Assembly (NCBI RefSeq): GCF_006516955.1
Contig: NZ_VHLG01000001.1
Location: 124,001-188,000 of the forward strand
Source of the DNA: Martelella alba
Lineage (GTDB): Bacteria; Pseudomonadota; Alphaproteobacteria; Rhizobiales; Rhizobiaceae
Direction: 5' to 3'
DNA length: 64,000 nucleotides
Below the pieces are notes generated by a model. It ran no database searches. It saw nothing but the letters and a program-made list of their open reading frames with translations, and was not told the origin of the DNA. The position numbers were made by a program, and so were the translations under genes. The first letter of the stretch is position 1. Each line of letters starts with the position of its first letter. Below, piece by piece: positions 47,233 to 56,971 of the stretch.

Positions 47233-47661
47233 TCAGAAGGCGGCACGTCCGATCATCAGGCCGCCAAAGGCTGCGACAAGACCAAGCCCCACGCTGGCGG
47301 CAACGTAAAGCGCGGCCGTAGCATAGTCGCCGCGTTCAACCATGGTCATCGTATCCAGCGAAAAGGATGAAAAGGTGGTAAAGCCGCCGAGCACACCGGT
47401 GACGAGGAAGACGCGCATATCCGCCGACTGGTTGAGCAGCCGCGCGACAACCTCGACCAGCAGGCCGATCATCAGCGAGCCGACAATGTTGACGATAAAG
47501 GTTCCCCAGGGAAAGTTGGGTCCGGCCAGCCGAATGGCGGCGATACCGACGAAGTAACGTCCAGCCGCACCAATCCCCCCGCCAAGCGCTGCAAGAATGG
47601 CATGCGTAAATGTCTGAGACAAATCTGTTTCCTGAATGTCGTTCCAATTTTCCTGCGACAT
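47233..47661 (-). CDS. crcB: Fluoride ion exporter CrcB/Fluc
   Basis: A 142-residue four-helix membrane protein with the family signatures LGGGIGAAGRYFVG, WGTFIVNIVGSLMIGLL and GVLGGFTTFSSFSLD; two copies form the double-barrelled fluoride channel. The start is uncertain: ATG at 47661 gives a 25-residue polar leader, and starts at 47667 or 47709 would lengthen it. No fluoride riboswitch was recognised upstream. Confidence 0.9.
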   Translation of the reverse strand: MSQENWNDIQETDLSQTFTHAILAALGGGIGAAGRYFVGIAAIRLAGPNFPWGTFIVNIVGSLMIGLLVEVVARLLNQSADMRVFLVTGVLGGFTTFSSFSLDTMTMVERGDYATAALYVAASVGLGLVAAFGGLMIGRAAF

Positions 47662-47838
47662 TCGCATGCTGCCGCGCACACGGCAAGAGCCCCTCGCCGT
47701 TCGCCGCACGCAAGCCTGCCCTTCCCGGTTCGCTCGCCTGTGGGAAATAAGCCTGCAAGGCGGTGATTTTCACACCTATGGGGAATGAACCTCTTGCAAA
47801 TCTGTTCATCTGCCTGATAATCGGGCCAAACATCGTAT

Positions 47839-47993
47839 TGGGAGAATCCGCGGGACTTTTCGCGGTGCCGAAGGAGCAACTGCCCCGGAAACTCTCAGGC
47901 CAAAGGACCAGTGCGATGGCTAGACTCTGGAGACAAGGCGGGTAACCGCTGGCCGAAGGGATAATATTCTCAGGCGAACAGGACAGAGGGGGC
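47839..47993 (+). promoter_or_regulatory. Tandem glycine riboswitch
   Basis: Two consecutive glycine aptamers are visible. The first runs from GGGAGAATCC through GTGCCGAAGGAGCAA to CTCTCAGGCCAAAGGACCAG; the second from ACTCTGGAGA through GGCCGAAGGG to TTCTCAGGCGAACAGGACAG. It lies 75 bases before gcvT and should switch gcvTHP on when glycine is plentiful. Confidence 0.93.
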
Positions 47994-48069
47994 TCATTCG
48001 CGCGGCACGTCTTCAATCGTTGCCCAACCCCATGAGCCAGCGCCTGACCCGCGCTATCCGGAGGCATTC

Positions 48070-49212
48070 TTGAATACGCCAAACACTCTTAAACAAACGC
48101 CGCTTCATGCGCTGCATCTCCAGCTCGGCGCACGCATGGTTCCTTTTGCCGGCTATGACATGCCGGTGCAATATCCCGCCGGCGTGTTGAAGGAACATCT
48201 TCACACCCGCGAAAAAGCCGGTCTTTTTGATGTGTCCCATATGGGACAGGTCCATGTGCGACCGATTTCGGGCAATCTGGGTGACGCCGCGATCGCGCTT
48301 GAGCGTCTGGTACCCGTCGATGTCGCCGGACTCAAGTCCGGCCGGCAGCGCTATGCTTTCTTCACCAATGAGACGGGCGGCATTCTTGACGATTTGATGA
48401 TCGCCAATCGCGGTGACTATTTCTATGTCGTCGTCAACGCAGCCTGCAAGCACGCCGATCTTGCCCATATGAAGGCGGCGCTTTCCGATCTCTGCACTGT
48501 TGAGGAACATTTCGACGACCGTGCGCTGATCGCGCTTCAGGGGCCGCGAGCCGAGGCTGTGCTGATGGGGGTGTTCGATGGCGCTGCGGCGATGAAATTT
48601 ATGGATGTTCGCGATGCCTCCATTTTCGGCGCGGACTGCATCATCTCGCGTTCCGGCTATTCCGGCGAGGATGGTTTTGAAATCTCTATGCCATCGGAAA
48701 AGGCGGAAGAAATTGCCCGCGCACTTCTGGGGCACGAGGACTGCGGGCCTGTGGGCCTTGGCGCCCGCGATTCGCTGCGCCTGGAGGCTGGTCTCTGCCT
48801 CTATGGTAATGACATCGACACCACCACGACGCCGGTTGAGGCTGCGCTGGAATGGGCCATGCAGAAGGTGCGCCGCAATGGTGGCGATCGCGAGGGCGGC
48901 TACCCCGGTGCTTCCGTCATCCTGCCACAGCTGGCCTCCGGTGCATCGCGCCGCCGCGTCGGTCTGAAGGCTGAGGGTCGCGCGCCGATCCGTCCGCCGG
49001 CGAAGCTTTTTGCCGATGATCAGGGCGCCCGCGAGGTCGGTCACGTCACCTCCGGTGGCTTCGGCCCCTCGGTCGGCGCGCCGGTTGCCATGGGCTATGT
49101 GGAAACACCCCTCGCCGTCTCCGGAACCGTTCTCTATGCCGAGGTGCGGGGCAAATATCTGCCCGTCACCGTTACCGATACACCCTTCGTCACCGCCACC
49201 TACAAGCGCTGA
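48070..49212 (+). CDS. gcvT: Glycine cleavage system T protein (aminomethyltransferase)
   Basis: GcvT transfers the methylene group from the aminomethyl-lipoyl arm of GcvH to tetrahydrofolate and releases ammonia. Visible: MVPFAGYDMPVQYPAGVLKE, FDVSHMGQ, a folate-binding GYSGEDGFEI segment with its preceding SRSG, and GLGARDSLRLEAGLCLYGND. Length is 380. The start is TTG at 48070 with GGAGG five bases upstream. First gene of gcvTHP behind a glycine riboswitch. Confidence 0.95.
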   Translation: MNTPNTLKQTPLHALHLQLGARMVPFAGYDMPVQYPAGVLKEHLHTREKAGLFDVSHMGQVHVRPISGNLGDAAIALERLVPVDVAGLKSGRQRYAFFTNETGGILDDLMIANRGDYFYVVVNAACKHADLAHMKAALSDLCTVEEHFDDRALIALQGPRAEAVLMGVFDGAAAMKFMDVRDASIFGADCIISRSGYSGEDGFEISMPSEKAEEIARALLGHEDCGPVGLGARDSLRLEAGLCLYGNDIDTTTTPVEAALEWAMQKVRRNGGDREGGYPGASVILPQLASGASRRRVGLKAEGRAPIRPPAKLFADDQGAREVGHVTSGGFGPSVGAPVAMGYVETPLAVSGTVLYAEVRGKYLPVTVTDTPFVTATYKR

Positions 49213-49241
49213 ACCGCGCTCCTTTTAGCGAGATCTGAGCA

Positions 49242-49607
49242 ATGACCATCAAATTTACCGAAGAGCATGAATGGCTGAAAATTGACGGCGATGTCGCAAC
49301 TGTCGGCATTACCGCACATGCTGCCGAAGCGCTGGGCGACCTTGTTTTCGTCGAACTGCCGGAGCTTGGCACCAGCTTCGAAAAGAATGACGACGCGGCA
49401 ACGGTTGAATCCGTCAAGGCCGCTTCGGATGTGTTCTGCCCGCTTTCCGGCGAGATTGTCGAAATCAACGAGGCGATCGTCGAAAACCCCGCGCTCGTCA
49501 ACGAAGCGCCAATGGGCGATGGCTGGTTCTTCAAGCTGAAGCTTGCCGATGTCGCCGATGCCGATGGCCTGATGGACGAGGCCGCCTATATGGAGTTCAT
49601 CGCCTGA
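49242..49607 (+). CDS. gcvH: Glycine cleavage system H protein
   Basis: The 121-residue lipoyl carrier shuttles the aminomethyl group between GcvP and GcvT. The lipoylated Lys59 lies in [20 protein letters not shown]. LipB at 39435 is the likely source of its lipoyl precursor. The TGA overlaps the gcvP ATG by one base (TGATG). Confidence 0.96.
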   Translation: MTIKFTEEHEWLKIDGDVATVGITAHAAEALGDLVFVELPELGTSFEKNDDAATVESVKAASDVFCPLSGEIVEINEAIVENPALVNEAPMGDGWFFKLKLADVADADGLMDEAAYMEFIA

Positions 49608-52471
49608 TGACGACGCCTTCGGATTTCAAATTCACCGATTACCAGCCCTATGATTTTGCCAACCGGCGTCATATCGGCCCCTCGCCCGCTGAAATGGCCG
49701 AGATGCTGAAGGTGATCGGCTATGACAGCCTTGATGCCATGATTGACGACACGGTTCCGGCCGCGATCCGGCAGAAAGAACCGCTGGCCTTTGGTCCCGC
49801 GATGAGCGAGCGCGAAGCGCTCGACAAGCTGCGCGAGACCGCCGACAAGAACAAGGTGCTCGCCACCATGATCGGTCAGGGCTATTACGGCACGATTACG
49901 CCGCCGGTAATCCAGCGCAATATTCTGGAAAATCCGGCCTGGTACACCGCCTATACGCCCTATCAGCCGGAAATCAGCCAGGGCCGGCTTGAAGCCCTGC
50001 TCAACTTCCAGACCATGATGTCGGATCTGACCGGCCTTGATATTGCCAATGCATCGCTTCTGGATGAGGCAACGGCGGCAGCCGAGGCCATGGCCATGGC
50101 GAACCGTGTTTCGAAGTCCAAGGCGAATACCTTCTTCGTTGATGCTGCCTGCCATCCGCAGACCATTGCCGTCATCGAAACCCGCGCTGAACCGTTTGGC
50201 TGGGAGGTGGTCGTTGGCGATCCCTTCTCCGATCTGAAGCCCGAAGCCGTCTTTGGTGCAATTTTCCAGTATCCCGGCACCTATGGCCATGTGCATGATT
50301 TCACATCTGTGATTTCGGCCCTGCACGAGGCCAAGGCGATCGCCGTCATGGCTGCCGATCCGCTGGCGCTGACATTGTTGAAGTCGCCGGGCGAAATGGA
50401 TGCCGATATCGCCATCGGCTCGACCCAGCGTTTCGGCGTACCGCTTGGTTACGGCGGTCCGCATGCCGCCTATATGGCGGTCAAGGATGCCTATAAGCGC
50501 TCCATGCCCGGCCGTCTTGTCGGCGTCTCGGTCGATGCGCGTGGCAACCGCGCCTACCGTCTGGCGCTGCAGACCCGTGAACAGCATATCCGCCGTGAAA
50601 AGGCGACATCGAATATCTGCACGGCGCAGGTTCTGCTCGCCGTCATGGCCTCGATGTATGGCGTGTTCCACGGACCGGATGGCCTTAAGGCCATCGCGCA
50701 GCAGATCCATCGCAAGGGCGTACTGCTGGCCAAGGGGTTGGAAGCGCTTGGCTTTGTCGTCGAACCGGAGAACTTCTTCGACACGATGACCATCGAGGTC
50801 GGCGCCTTCCAGGCATTGATCATGAAGAATGCCGTCGATAACGGTGTTAACCTGCGTAAGGTCGGCGAGACGAAAATCGGCATTTCTGTCAATGAACGCA
50901 CGCGCCCTGCGCATGTCGAAGCGGTCTGGGCAGCCTTTGGCGGCAGCTTCTCGATTGCAGAGTTCGATGCAGACTATCGACTTCCAAAAGATCTCTTGCG
51001 TACAAGTGCTTATATGACGCATCCGATCTTTCACATGAACCGGGCTGAGAGCGAAATGACGCGCTATATGCGCCGCCTCGCAGACCGCGACCTGGCGCTG
51101 GACCGGGCGATGATCCCGCTTGGCTCCTGCACGATGAAGCTGAATGCGACGGTGGAAATGCTGCCGATCACCTGGCCGGAATTTTCCGATATGCATCCCT
51201 TTGCGCCGGAGAGCCAGACGACCGGCTATCGCGAGATGATTGCGGATCTTTCCGACAAGCTGTGTGCGATCACCGGTTATGATGCCTTCTCGATGCAGCC
51301 GAATTCGGGTGCGCAGGGCGAATATGCCGGTCTGATGACCATTCGTCGTTACCACAAGGCCAATGGTGAAGCGCATCGCGATGTCTGCCTGATCCCGACC
51401 TCTGCCCATGGCACCAATCCAGCCTCGGCGCAGATGGCCGGCATGAAGGTGGTTCCGGTCAAAGCCCGTGACAATGGCGATATCGACCTCGATGATTTCG
51501 CGGCCAAGGCTGCGCAATATGCCGAAAATCTGGCAGCCTGCATGATTACCTATCCCTCGACCCATGGTGTGTTTGAGGAAACGGTAAAATCTGTCTGCGA
51601 AATCACCCATCAATATGGCGGTCAGGTTTATCTGGATGGCGCCAATATGAATGCCATGGTCGGGCTGGCCCGCCCCGGCGATGTTGGCTCCGATGTCAGC
51701 CATCTAAACCTGCACAAGACCTTCTGCATCCCACATGGCGGCGGCGGTCCCGGCATGGGGCCTATCGGGGTCAAGGCGCATCTCGCGCCGCACCTGCCCG
51801 GCAATCCGGCGCTTGATGCATTGGGGGGTGCCGTTTCGGCCGCGGCCTTCGGATCGCCCTCGATCCTGCCGATATCATGGTCCTACTGCCTGATGATGGG
51901 TGGCGAAGGCCTGACGCAGGCGACCAAGGTGGCGATCCTCAATGCCAACTATATCGCTGCCCGGCTGAAGGGTGCCTATGAGGTGCTCTACAAATCCGAG
52001 AAAGGCCGCGTTGCCCATGAATGCATCATCGATACGCGCCCGCTGAAGGACAGCGCCGATGTCAGTGTCGATGACATTGCCAAGCGGCTGATCGACTGCG
52101 GTTTCCATGCCCCGACCATGAGCTTCCCGGTTCCCGGTACGCTGATGGTGGAGCCAACAGAATCGGAAACCAAGGCCGAGCTTGATCGGTTCTGCGATGC
52201 CATGCTGTCGATCCGCGCCGAGATTGCCGCGATCGAGGACGGCAAGGCAGACCGTGTCGACAATCCGCTGAAGAATGCACCGCATACGGTGGAAGATCTG
52301 GTTGGCGCGTGGGATCACCCCTATTCGCGTGAGGAAGCCTGCTTCCCGCCGGGCGCTTTCCGTGTCGACAAATACTGGCCGCCGGTCAACCGCGTCGACA
52401 ATGTTTATGGTGATCGCAACCTGATCTGCGCCTGCCCGCCAATGAGCGAATATGCAGAGGCCGCCGAATAA
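49607..52471 (+). CDS. gcvP: Glycine dehydrogenase (decarboxylating), P protein
   Basis: A 954-residue fused (alpha plus beta) PLP enzyme that decarboxylates glycine and loads the aminomethyl group on GcvH. N-terminal half: [46 protein letters not shown]-like segment [15 protein letters not shown]-terminal half: [13 protein letters not shown] and the PLP lysine in [20 protein letters not shown]. It is the last gene of gcvTHP; a strong terminator follows at 52498. Confidence 0.96.
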   Translation: MTTPSDFKFTDYQPYDFANRRHIGPSPAEMAEMLKVIGYDSLDAMIDDTVPAAIRQKEPLAFGPAMSEREALDKLRETADKNKVLATMIGQGYYGTITPPVIQRNILENPAWYTAYTPYQPEISQGRLEALLNFQTMMSDLTGLDIANASLLDEATAAAEAMAMANRVSKSKANTFFVDAACHPQTIAVIETRAEPFGWEVVVGDPFSDLKPEAVFGAIFQYPGTYGHVHDFTSVISALHEAKAIAVMAADPLALTLLKSPGEMDADIAIGSTQRFGVPLGYGGPHAAYMAVKDAYKRSMPGRLVGVSVDARGNRAYRLALQTREQHIRREKATSNICTAQVLLAVMASMYGVFHGPDGLKAIAQQIHRKGVLLAKGLEALGFVVEPENFFDTMTIEVGAFQALIMKNAVDNGVNLRKVGETKIGISVNERTRPAHVEAVWAAFGGSFSIAEFDADYRLPKDLLRTSAYMTHPIFHMNRAESEMTRYMRRLADRDLALDRAMIPLGSCTMKLNATVEMLPITWPEFSDMHPFAPESQTTGYREMIADLSDKLCAITGYDAFSMQPNSGAQGEYAGLMTIRRYHKANGEAHRDVCLIPTSAHGTNPASAQMAGMKVVPVKARDNGDIDLDDFAAKAAQYAENLAACMITYPSTHGVFEETVKSVCEITHQYGGQVYLDGANMNAMVGLARPGDVGSDVSHLNLHKTFCIPHGGGGPGMGPIGVKAHLAPHLPGNPALDALGGAVSAAAFGSPSILPISWSYCLMMGGEGLTQATKVAILNANYIAARLKGAYEVLYKSEKGRVAHECIIDTRPLKDSADVSVDDIAKRLIDCGFHAPTMSFPVPGTLMVEPTESETKAELDRFCDAMLSIRAEIAAIEDGKADRVDNPLKNAPHTVEDLVGAWDHPYSREEACFPPGAFRVDKYWPPVNRVDNVYGDRNLICACPPMSEYAEAAE

Positions 52472-52497
52472 GACATTCCGGCCCTTTGAAATGACAC

Positions 52498-52530
52498 GAA
52501 GCCGGCGGAAACGCCGGCTTCTGCGTTTTA
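52498..52530. terminator. Terminator shared by gcvP and cowN
   Basis: GAAGCCGGCG (52498-52507), GAAA loop, CGCCGGCTTC (52512-52521), then GCGTTTT on the plus side. It lies between convergent genes; the cowN stop (52528) overlaps its trailing end. Confidence 0.85.
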
Positions 52531-52806
52531 CATACACGTTTCTTCCAGTTCTTCGAGCAGGCTCAGCGTGGCCTCGTCTCCGATATCTTCAAGCAGCTCC
52601 CTGAGTGTGGAAACGTAATTGTGGAGAACACGCAGATCATCGAAGCCCTGCGCGTGGGCCTGTTCGCGCTGTCTGAAGAAATAGGCCCAGAACGGACTTG
52701 TTGCGTCTCGCCGGTGGCATTCGAGTCTTGTCATGATCGCAGCACTTTTACGCTCCCAATCGGCCCCCTTGAAACTGACATAGCGGTCATAGGATCCGTC
52801 GCTCAT
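52528..52806 (-). CDS. cowN: CowN-like nitrogenase CO-protection protein
   Basis: CowN lets nitrogenase work in the presence of carbon monoxide. The 92-residue product follows the CowN pattern: [46 protein letters not shown] and the acidic end [14 protein letters not shown] at 52806 has AAAGGAAGG six to twelve bases upstream; a start at 52827 is less likely. A palindromic site and -10 box sit directly upstream, and a CooA-like regulator gene precedes it on the same strand. No nif gene is in the window, so its use for nitrogen fixation is inferred from the family. Confidence 0.8.
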   Translation of the reverse strand: MSDGSYDRYVSFKGADWERKSAAIMTRLECHRRDATSPFWAYFFRQREQAHAQGFDDLRVLHNYVSTLRELLEDIGDEATLSLLEELEETCM

Positions 52807-52833
52807 CTCGCCTTCCTTTCGGTTCATAACGCG

Positions 52834-52876
52834 ATGATAGCAACAGGCGCGTCAAAGTCTGTCAGCTAGCTGACAG
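52834..52876 (-). promoter_or_regulatory. CooA-type operator and promoter of cowN
   Basis: An 18-bp perfect palindrome, CTGTCAGCTAGCTGACAG (52859-52876), contains TGTCA-N6-TGACA, the form of known CooA sites (TGTC-type half sites six apart). On the minus strand TATCAT (52839-52834) lies so that the palindrome is centred about 41 bases before the predicted transcription start, the class II activator position. A -35 box is absent, as expected for an activated promoter. Confidence 0.7.
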
Positions 52877-52897
52877 TTCGGCGTGCTCCGCATTACT

Positions 52898-53554
52898 TCA
52901 GCCGCAATTGCTGGCCTCTCCCGCCCATAGTCTCAACCTTTCAGGCTGCAGGATCACCAATCCTGACCGTCCATTCCTGGCGATCACGCCATCTTTGACC
53001 ATGGCATTCAGTTCGGTGGACGCCGTTTGCCGGGTCGTCCCGATCAGAGTGGCTATTTCTTCCATACTCAGCGCAAGCTGGATCACAATGCCAGCTTCCT
53101 GTTCGTCCGGCTGCTGACTGGTCTGACGCAGCAGATAGCGCGCAAGCCGTCCGCGTACCGGATGGAAGGCCAGATCTTCAATCATCGTCAAGCTTTGGGA
53201 AAGTGTCGCCGCAAGTACCCGGAATATCGCCTCCTGCAAAAGGGGGAAGTGACCAAGTTGCCGCTCAACCAGCCTGCGTGGCGCGATCAGGATGCGACTG
53301 TTCTCCTGAGCACTCAGCTGCGCGCGCGTATGGGTGCTGAATGCGTCACCGGGCAGCAGGTAGGTGAGGCTGAGTTCGCGTTCCTGCGTTGCGAGATAGA
53401 CGCGGAGGCGGCCGGTTCTGACAATCAGAATCTGATCCCCGCAATCATCGCGCAGCATTGTACCAGCCGGGAGGATCTGTTCGCGAAAGAACTGGGTTAG
53501 CGTCTCCCCCGCTTCACTTTCGAGAAAATCGCTTAGTGTTGGACTATGTCGCAT
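52898..53554 (-). CDS. CooA-like CRP/FNR-family regulator
   Basis: The 218-residue protein aligns closely with CooA, the heme CO sensor of Rhodospirillum rubrum: same distance from Met1 to the GET motif, GRLRVYLATQERELSLTYLL, MIEDLAFHPVRGRLARYLL at the dimer helix, and a helix-turn-helix (MEEIATLIGTTRQTASTELN). His75 matches heme ligand His77 of CooA. Cys75 of CooA is replaced by Ser73, and residue 2 is Arg, not the Pro whose amine binds the ferric heme. It may still bind heme through His75 with another sixth ligand. ATG at 53554 is chosen by this alignment. cowN follows on the same strand and is its probable target. Confidence 0.75.
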   Translation of the reverse strand: MRHSPTLSDFLESEAGETLTQFFREQILPAGTMLRDDCGDQILIVRTGRLRVYLATQERELSLTYLLPGDAFSTHTRAQLSAQENSRILIAPRRLVERQLGHFPLLQEAIFRVLAATLSQSLTMIEDLAFHPVRGRLARYLLRQTSQQPDEQEAGIVIQLALSMEEIATLIGTTRQTASTELNAMVKDGVIARNGRSGLVILQPERLRLWAGEASNCG

Positions 53555-53801
53555 AACTGCTACCCTCCGCAGTCTTGTCAGCAAAGGGGCAAACGCATGA
53601 TCCGTCAAGGCGCAACGGAGAGGCAAATGCTTCGATTTCACTGAATGACTGGCGGCATTCCAGGTCGAGTTTCATTCAGTTCGAGATAATTTATCGTGCT
53701 GAAACAGTGGTTTACGTGACCTTGCGGAGCCGGAAAGGCCTCCCTTTTTAGATCAGGTGGGCAACGCAAGCCGCACAGTGAGGCGAGAGTTCGGACAGCC
53801 T

Positions 53802-54869
53802 TCACATCCCGCTGCGGCTGGCAACAAACCGCGCCAGCATCGGCCCCAGCGCCATGACGAAGAAGAAGCGGGCAATCTGCATCGACATGACGAAGGCGAC
53901 GTCCACATGGGTGGAGGCAGAAATGATGGCTACGGCATCCGCCCCGCCGGGACTGGTGGCGAGATAGGCCGTCAGCGGGTCGACACCGGCAAAGACGACG
54001 AGAAGGCTCGCAAAGCCAGCACAGACGAGTACGAGGCAGATAATCGATAGCAGCACGCGCGGCAGCGCCTTGCCGGCATGGCGGATAACATCGCGGTCAA
54101 AGCGCGAGCCGATGCCCCAGCCAACCAGCGCATAGGAAAGCGCCAGAAGCAATTGCGGCAGCTCGATCGTGATGAGCCCGGCAATGTTCAGCGCGGAGCC
54201 CAGGATAACGGGAACAATCATCGGCCCCGCCGGGATTTTTGAGACCCGGCCGATCACGACACCAATGACAACCATGGCCAGCGTTGCTCCGAGCGCCTGC
54301 CAATCCGGCTGGGCCAGCCAGGATACGCTCGCGACAGCCGGTGCACCGCTGCTTGCCGCCCAGATTGTGGCCACTGTTGCCGCCACAATGGTGACGATCA
54401 CAACGCGTGTATACTGCATGAAGGCAACGAGGCGCATATCGGCGCCGAACGACGCGGACATCAGTGTCATCACCGTTGCAGCGCCTGGAAAAGAACCCCA
54501 GATCGCGGTCGTACCCGGCAGAACCTGCAGCTTGGCAAGGATCCAGCCAAGCAGGATCGCCGCGAAGACGACGGAGAGTACGCCCGCGACGAAAATCGGC
54601 CATTCCGTACCGATCTCTTTCACGATCGGCAATGTCATCGTACGGGCAATGAGGCAGCCGACAACCCCCTGTGCCAGATTGAAAGGCACACGCGGAACGG
54701 AGATCTTGTTGCCGAAAAAAGAAAAGCAGATCGCCGATATCATCGGCCCCAGCAAAAGCGCGGCCGGCAATCCGGCCCATTCCAGTACGATAATCAGCAA
54801 GAGAGATGCAACAATCAGACCGGACCAGATGGCAAGGCGTCGTTGAATAGAAGTCGGATTGTCAGTCAT
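53802..54869 (-). CDS. AbrB-family (ammonia monooxygenase-like) integral membrane protein
   Basis: A 355-residue protein with about ten hydrophobic helices in two similar halves: WAGLPAALLLGPMISAICFS and, near 205-235, GRVSKIPAGPMIVPVILGSA. PGTTAIWGSFPGAATVMTLM and TSPGGADAVAIISAST are the paired family motifs. Such proteins are annotated as AbrB or putative ammonia monooxygenase but are probably transporters. The neighbouring MarR gene, 145 bases upstream on the same strand, may regulate it. Confidence 0.85.
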   Translation of the reverse strand: MTDNPTSIQRRLAIWSGLIVASLLLIIVLEWAGLPAALLLGPMISAICFSFFGNKISVPRVPFNLAQGVVGCLIARTMTLPIVKEIGTEWPIFVAGVLSVVFAAILLGWILAKLQVLPGTTAIWGSFPGAATVMTLMSASFGADMRLVAFMQYTRVVIVTIVAATVATIWAASSGAPAVASVSWLAQPDWQALGATLAMVVIGVVIGRVSKIPAGPMIVPVILGSALNIAGLITIELPQLLLALSYALVGWGIGSRFDRDVIRHAGKALPRVLLSIICLVLVCAGFASLLVVFAGVDPLTAYLATSPGGADAVAIISASTHVDVAFVMSMQIARFFFVMALGPMLARFVASRSGM

Positions 54870-55014
54870 ATTCTGTCACCTTCGTCGTCGCAGGCCGGCA
54901 AATCCGGCACGGCACCCTGCCCTTCACATTCCAGTGTGATCGCGTTTTCCCGTCGCCAAAGCCAGCGGGACAATCCGATGATCATGACCCGTCTCCAGAA
55001 AAATTCACGGCCAT

Positions 55015-55461
55015 TCAGGTGATCCGTTCAAGCAGTCGAATGGCGTCAACAAGCTGCTGGCGCTCCTTGTCTGAGAAGCGTTCCGCCAGCACTGTGGCAA
55101 GCCAGCTTTCGCGTCGGGCGCGATCCTGCCCCAGCCAGGACGCAGCCTTGGCCGAAAGCGACAACAGCTGCTGACGGCCATCTTCGGGGTCTGCACGCCG
55201 GTCAAGAAAGCCCTGATCGTTTAATTTGGCAATAACAGCACTCATCGACTGGGCAGTGATCCCTTCTGCCCGGGCCAGTTCGCTCATCGTTGCCGCACCC
55301 TCGCGGTCAAGCCGCACGATCACGCTGGTTTGCGACGGCGTCAGTCCACCACGATCAACCTCATCGCGCAGACGCCGCCGGATCTGACGCATGGCGGCCT
55401 GAAGCGCCATGGAAAGGTGGGCCGGATCATCATCGCGGGCAGATTGTGGTGCGGATGGCAT
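55015..55461 (-). CDS. MarR-family transcriptional regulator
   Basis: A 148-residue winged-helix protein: dimer helices at the ends, the DNA-binding helix around LTPSQTSVIVRLDREGAATM and SELARAEGITAQSMSAVIAK, and the wing LNDQGFLDRRADPEDGRQ with the conserved DxR residues. Ligand unknown. It precedes the AbrB-type membrane gene on the same strand and may control it and itself. Confidence 0.9.
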   Translation of the reverse strand: MPSAPQSARDDDPAHLSMALQAAMRQIRRRLRDEVDRGGLTPSQTSVIVRLDREGAATMSELARAEGITAQSMSAVIAKLNDQGFLDRRADPEDGRQQLLSLSAKAASWLGQDRARRESWLATVLAERFSDKERQQLVDAIRLLERIT

Positions 55462-55580
55462 TGGGAAACTCTTCAGCTAAGATGATCAGTTTAGCTGAAT
55501 AACTGGCTTTGGCAACAGCAGATCACACGCAACCATGCTGTCGGCATCAAATGGATTCAAGAAACTGCGAAGACAAGAAA

Positions 55581-55656
<76 letters not shown>

Positions 55657-55686
55657 GGAGGCGACACTTACGTGTCGTTGACAGCG

Positions 55687-55715
55687 GCTATAAAGACGAT
55701 TCTCCGCTTTGGCAA
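55687..55715 (-). promoter_or_regulatory. Promoter of tRNA-Lys copy 1
   Basis: On the minus strand TTGCCA (55715-55710), 17 bases, TATAGC (55692-55687), about 30 bases before the tRNA. The same arrangement precedes copy 2. Confidence 0.6.
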
Positions 55716-55775
55716 GCACCGTTGATAACGCAATGCAAAAAAAGCCGGAACTTTCACAATTGAGATGGAAAACGA

Positions 55776-55799
55776 AAAAACGACGCCACAGCGTCGTTC
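55776..55799 (-). terminator. Terminator of tRNA-Lys copy 2
   Basis: On the minus strand AACGACGC, TGTG loop, GCGTCGTT followed by a run of T, about 28 bases past the 3' end of copy 2. Confidence 0.85.
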
Positions 55800-55826
55800 T
55801 TCAAACTCTTGATTTTCAAGAAAATT

Positions 55827-55902
<76 letters not shown>

Positions 55903-55932
55903 GGAAACGACGTTTTCGCGTCGTTGAAAGGC

Positions 55933-55961
55933 CGTATAAAGAGGATTATCGAAATTAGCAA
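55933..55961 (-). promoter_or_regulatory. Promoter of tRNA-Lys copy 2
   Basis: On the minus strand TTGCTA (55961-55956), 17 bases, TATACG (55938-55933), matching the element before copy 1. Confidence 0.6.
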
Positions 55962-56041
55962 GCACCTGTGACGGTTTTTTTACGCGTTTTTTCACCGGAC
56001 CCGGAAACGCCGGGAAAATCCCCCATATGCGCCCCTGGCCG

Positions 56042-56959
56042 TCAGGCAGCGAGGAAGCTTCCGCGCATCGTGCACACTGCATAACCGCCAATCCTTGCGC
56101 CAGAGATAGCAGACGATTCGACGTCGATATGGAGGTGGATATAGGACGGCCGCCCCATTTCCATGCCCTGCTCGATCAGAACAGCGTGATGTCCGTCGCC
56201 CAGTTGGTCGAACTGGTGGATGGCACCGGAAAAGGCCGCAGCCGCTGAACCTGTTGCCGGGTCCTCGGATATCCCCATGTCACCGCTGAACATACGCGCG
56301 TGAAAGCTTGAATCATGCCGGACGCCACCCCGTGTATAGATATAGGGAGAGGCCAACCTGCCATCGACAAGCGGCGCGAGCGACTTCCAGAGCCTCGAAT
56401 CGAAATCAATCATCTCCATGGCATGAAGGCTTGCCACGGGAATACAGATGAATGGGACCCCTGCTGTCCAGAGTGTCGGCACGTGATTCTCAAAACCGAT
56501 CATGGCCGGCTCCAGCCCCAGCATTTCCGCAAGTTTTGCCCGATCAAGCGTCTCCCGCGCCTGGCGTGATAGCTGTGGCAGGTCAAACTCGGCAAAGCTT
56601 GGCTTGCCGGGCCGCAATTTCACTGCGCATCGCACGGGACCTACCCTTTCGGCCAGTACCGAAACCATATCGACGGCTACCTCGCCTTCAGCGTTGCGCT
56701 CGGCAAGCGCTATGGCACCGCCGACGGTCGGATGACCGGCAAAGGGAAGCTCTCCGCCTGGGGTGAAAATCCGCGCTGTTGCCGTCTGGGAACGGTTTTC
56801 ACTGGCTTTGAAAAAGATCGTTTCGGAGAGATTGAACTGCCGTGCGATGGTTGCCATGGCCTCGTCAGAAAGCGGATCGGCATCAAAAACCACGGCAAGC
56901 GGATTCCCGGCAAGGGAATGATCCGTAAAAACGTCATAAATCGCAAAATCCAGCGCCAT
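56042..56959 (-). CDS. PhzF family isomerase-like protein
   Basis: The 305-residue protein matches the PhzF fold: FAIYDVFTDHSLAGNPLAVV at the start, ARQFNLSETIFF with the catalytic Glu, TPGGELPFAGHPTVGGAIAL, and DPATGSAAAAFSGAI with the phosphate-like binding loop. PhzF proper isomerises a phenazine precursor, but most family members have other or unknown small-molecule substrates. It starts 12 bases after the Nudix stop on the same strand and is probably in its operon. Confidence 0.87.
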   Translation of the reverse strand: MALDFAIYDVFTDHSLAGNPLAVVFDADPLSDEAMATIARQFNLSETIFFKASENRSQTATARIFTPGGELPFAGHPTVGGAIALAERNAEGEVAVDMVSVLAERVGPVRCAVKLRPGKPSFAEFDLPQLSRQARETLDRAKLAEMLGLEPAMIGFENHVPTLWTAGVPFICIPVASLHAMEMIDFDSRLWKSLAPLVDGRLASPYIYTRGGVRHDSSFHARMFSGDMGISEDPATGSAAAAFSGAIHQFDQLGDGHHAVLIEQGMEMGRPSYIHLHIDVESSAISGARIGGYAVCTMRGSFLAA

Positions 56960-56971
56960 GGGGTGTTCCTC

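Noticed and set aside
49586-51703. 705-residue open frame on the minus strand
   Set aside because: Antisense to gcvP, whose identity is certain.
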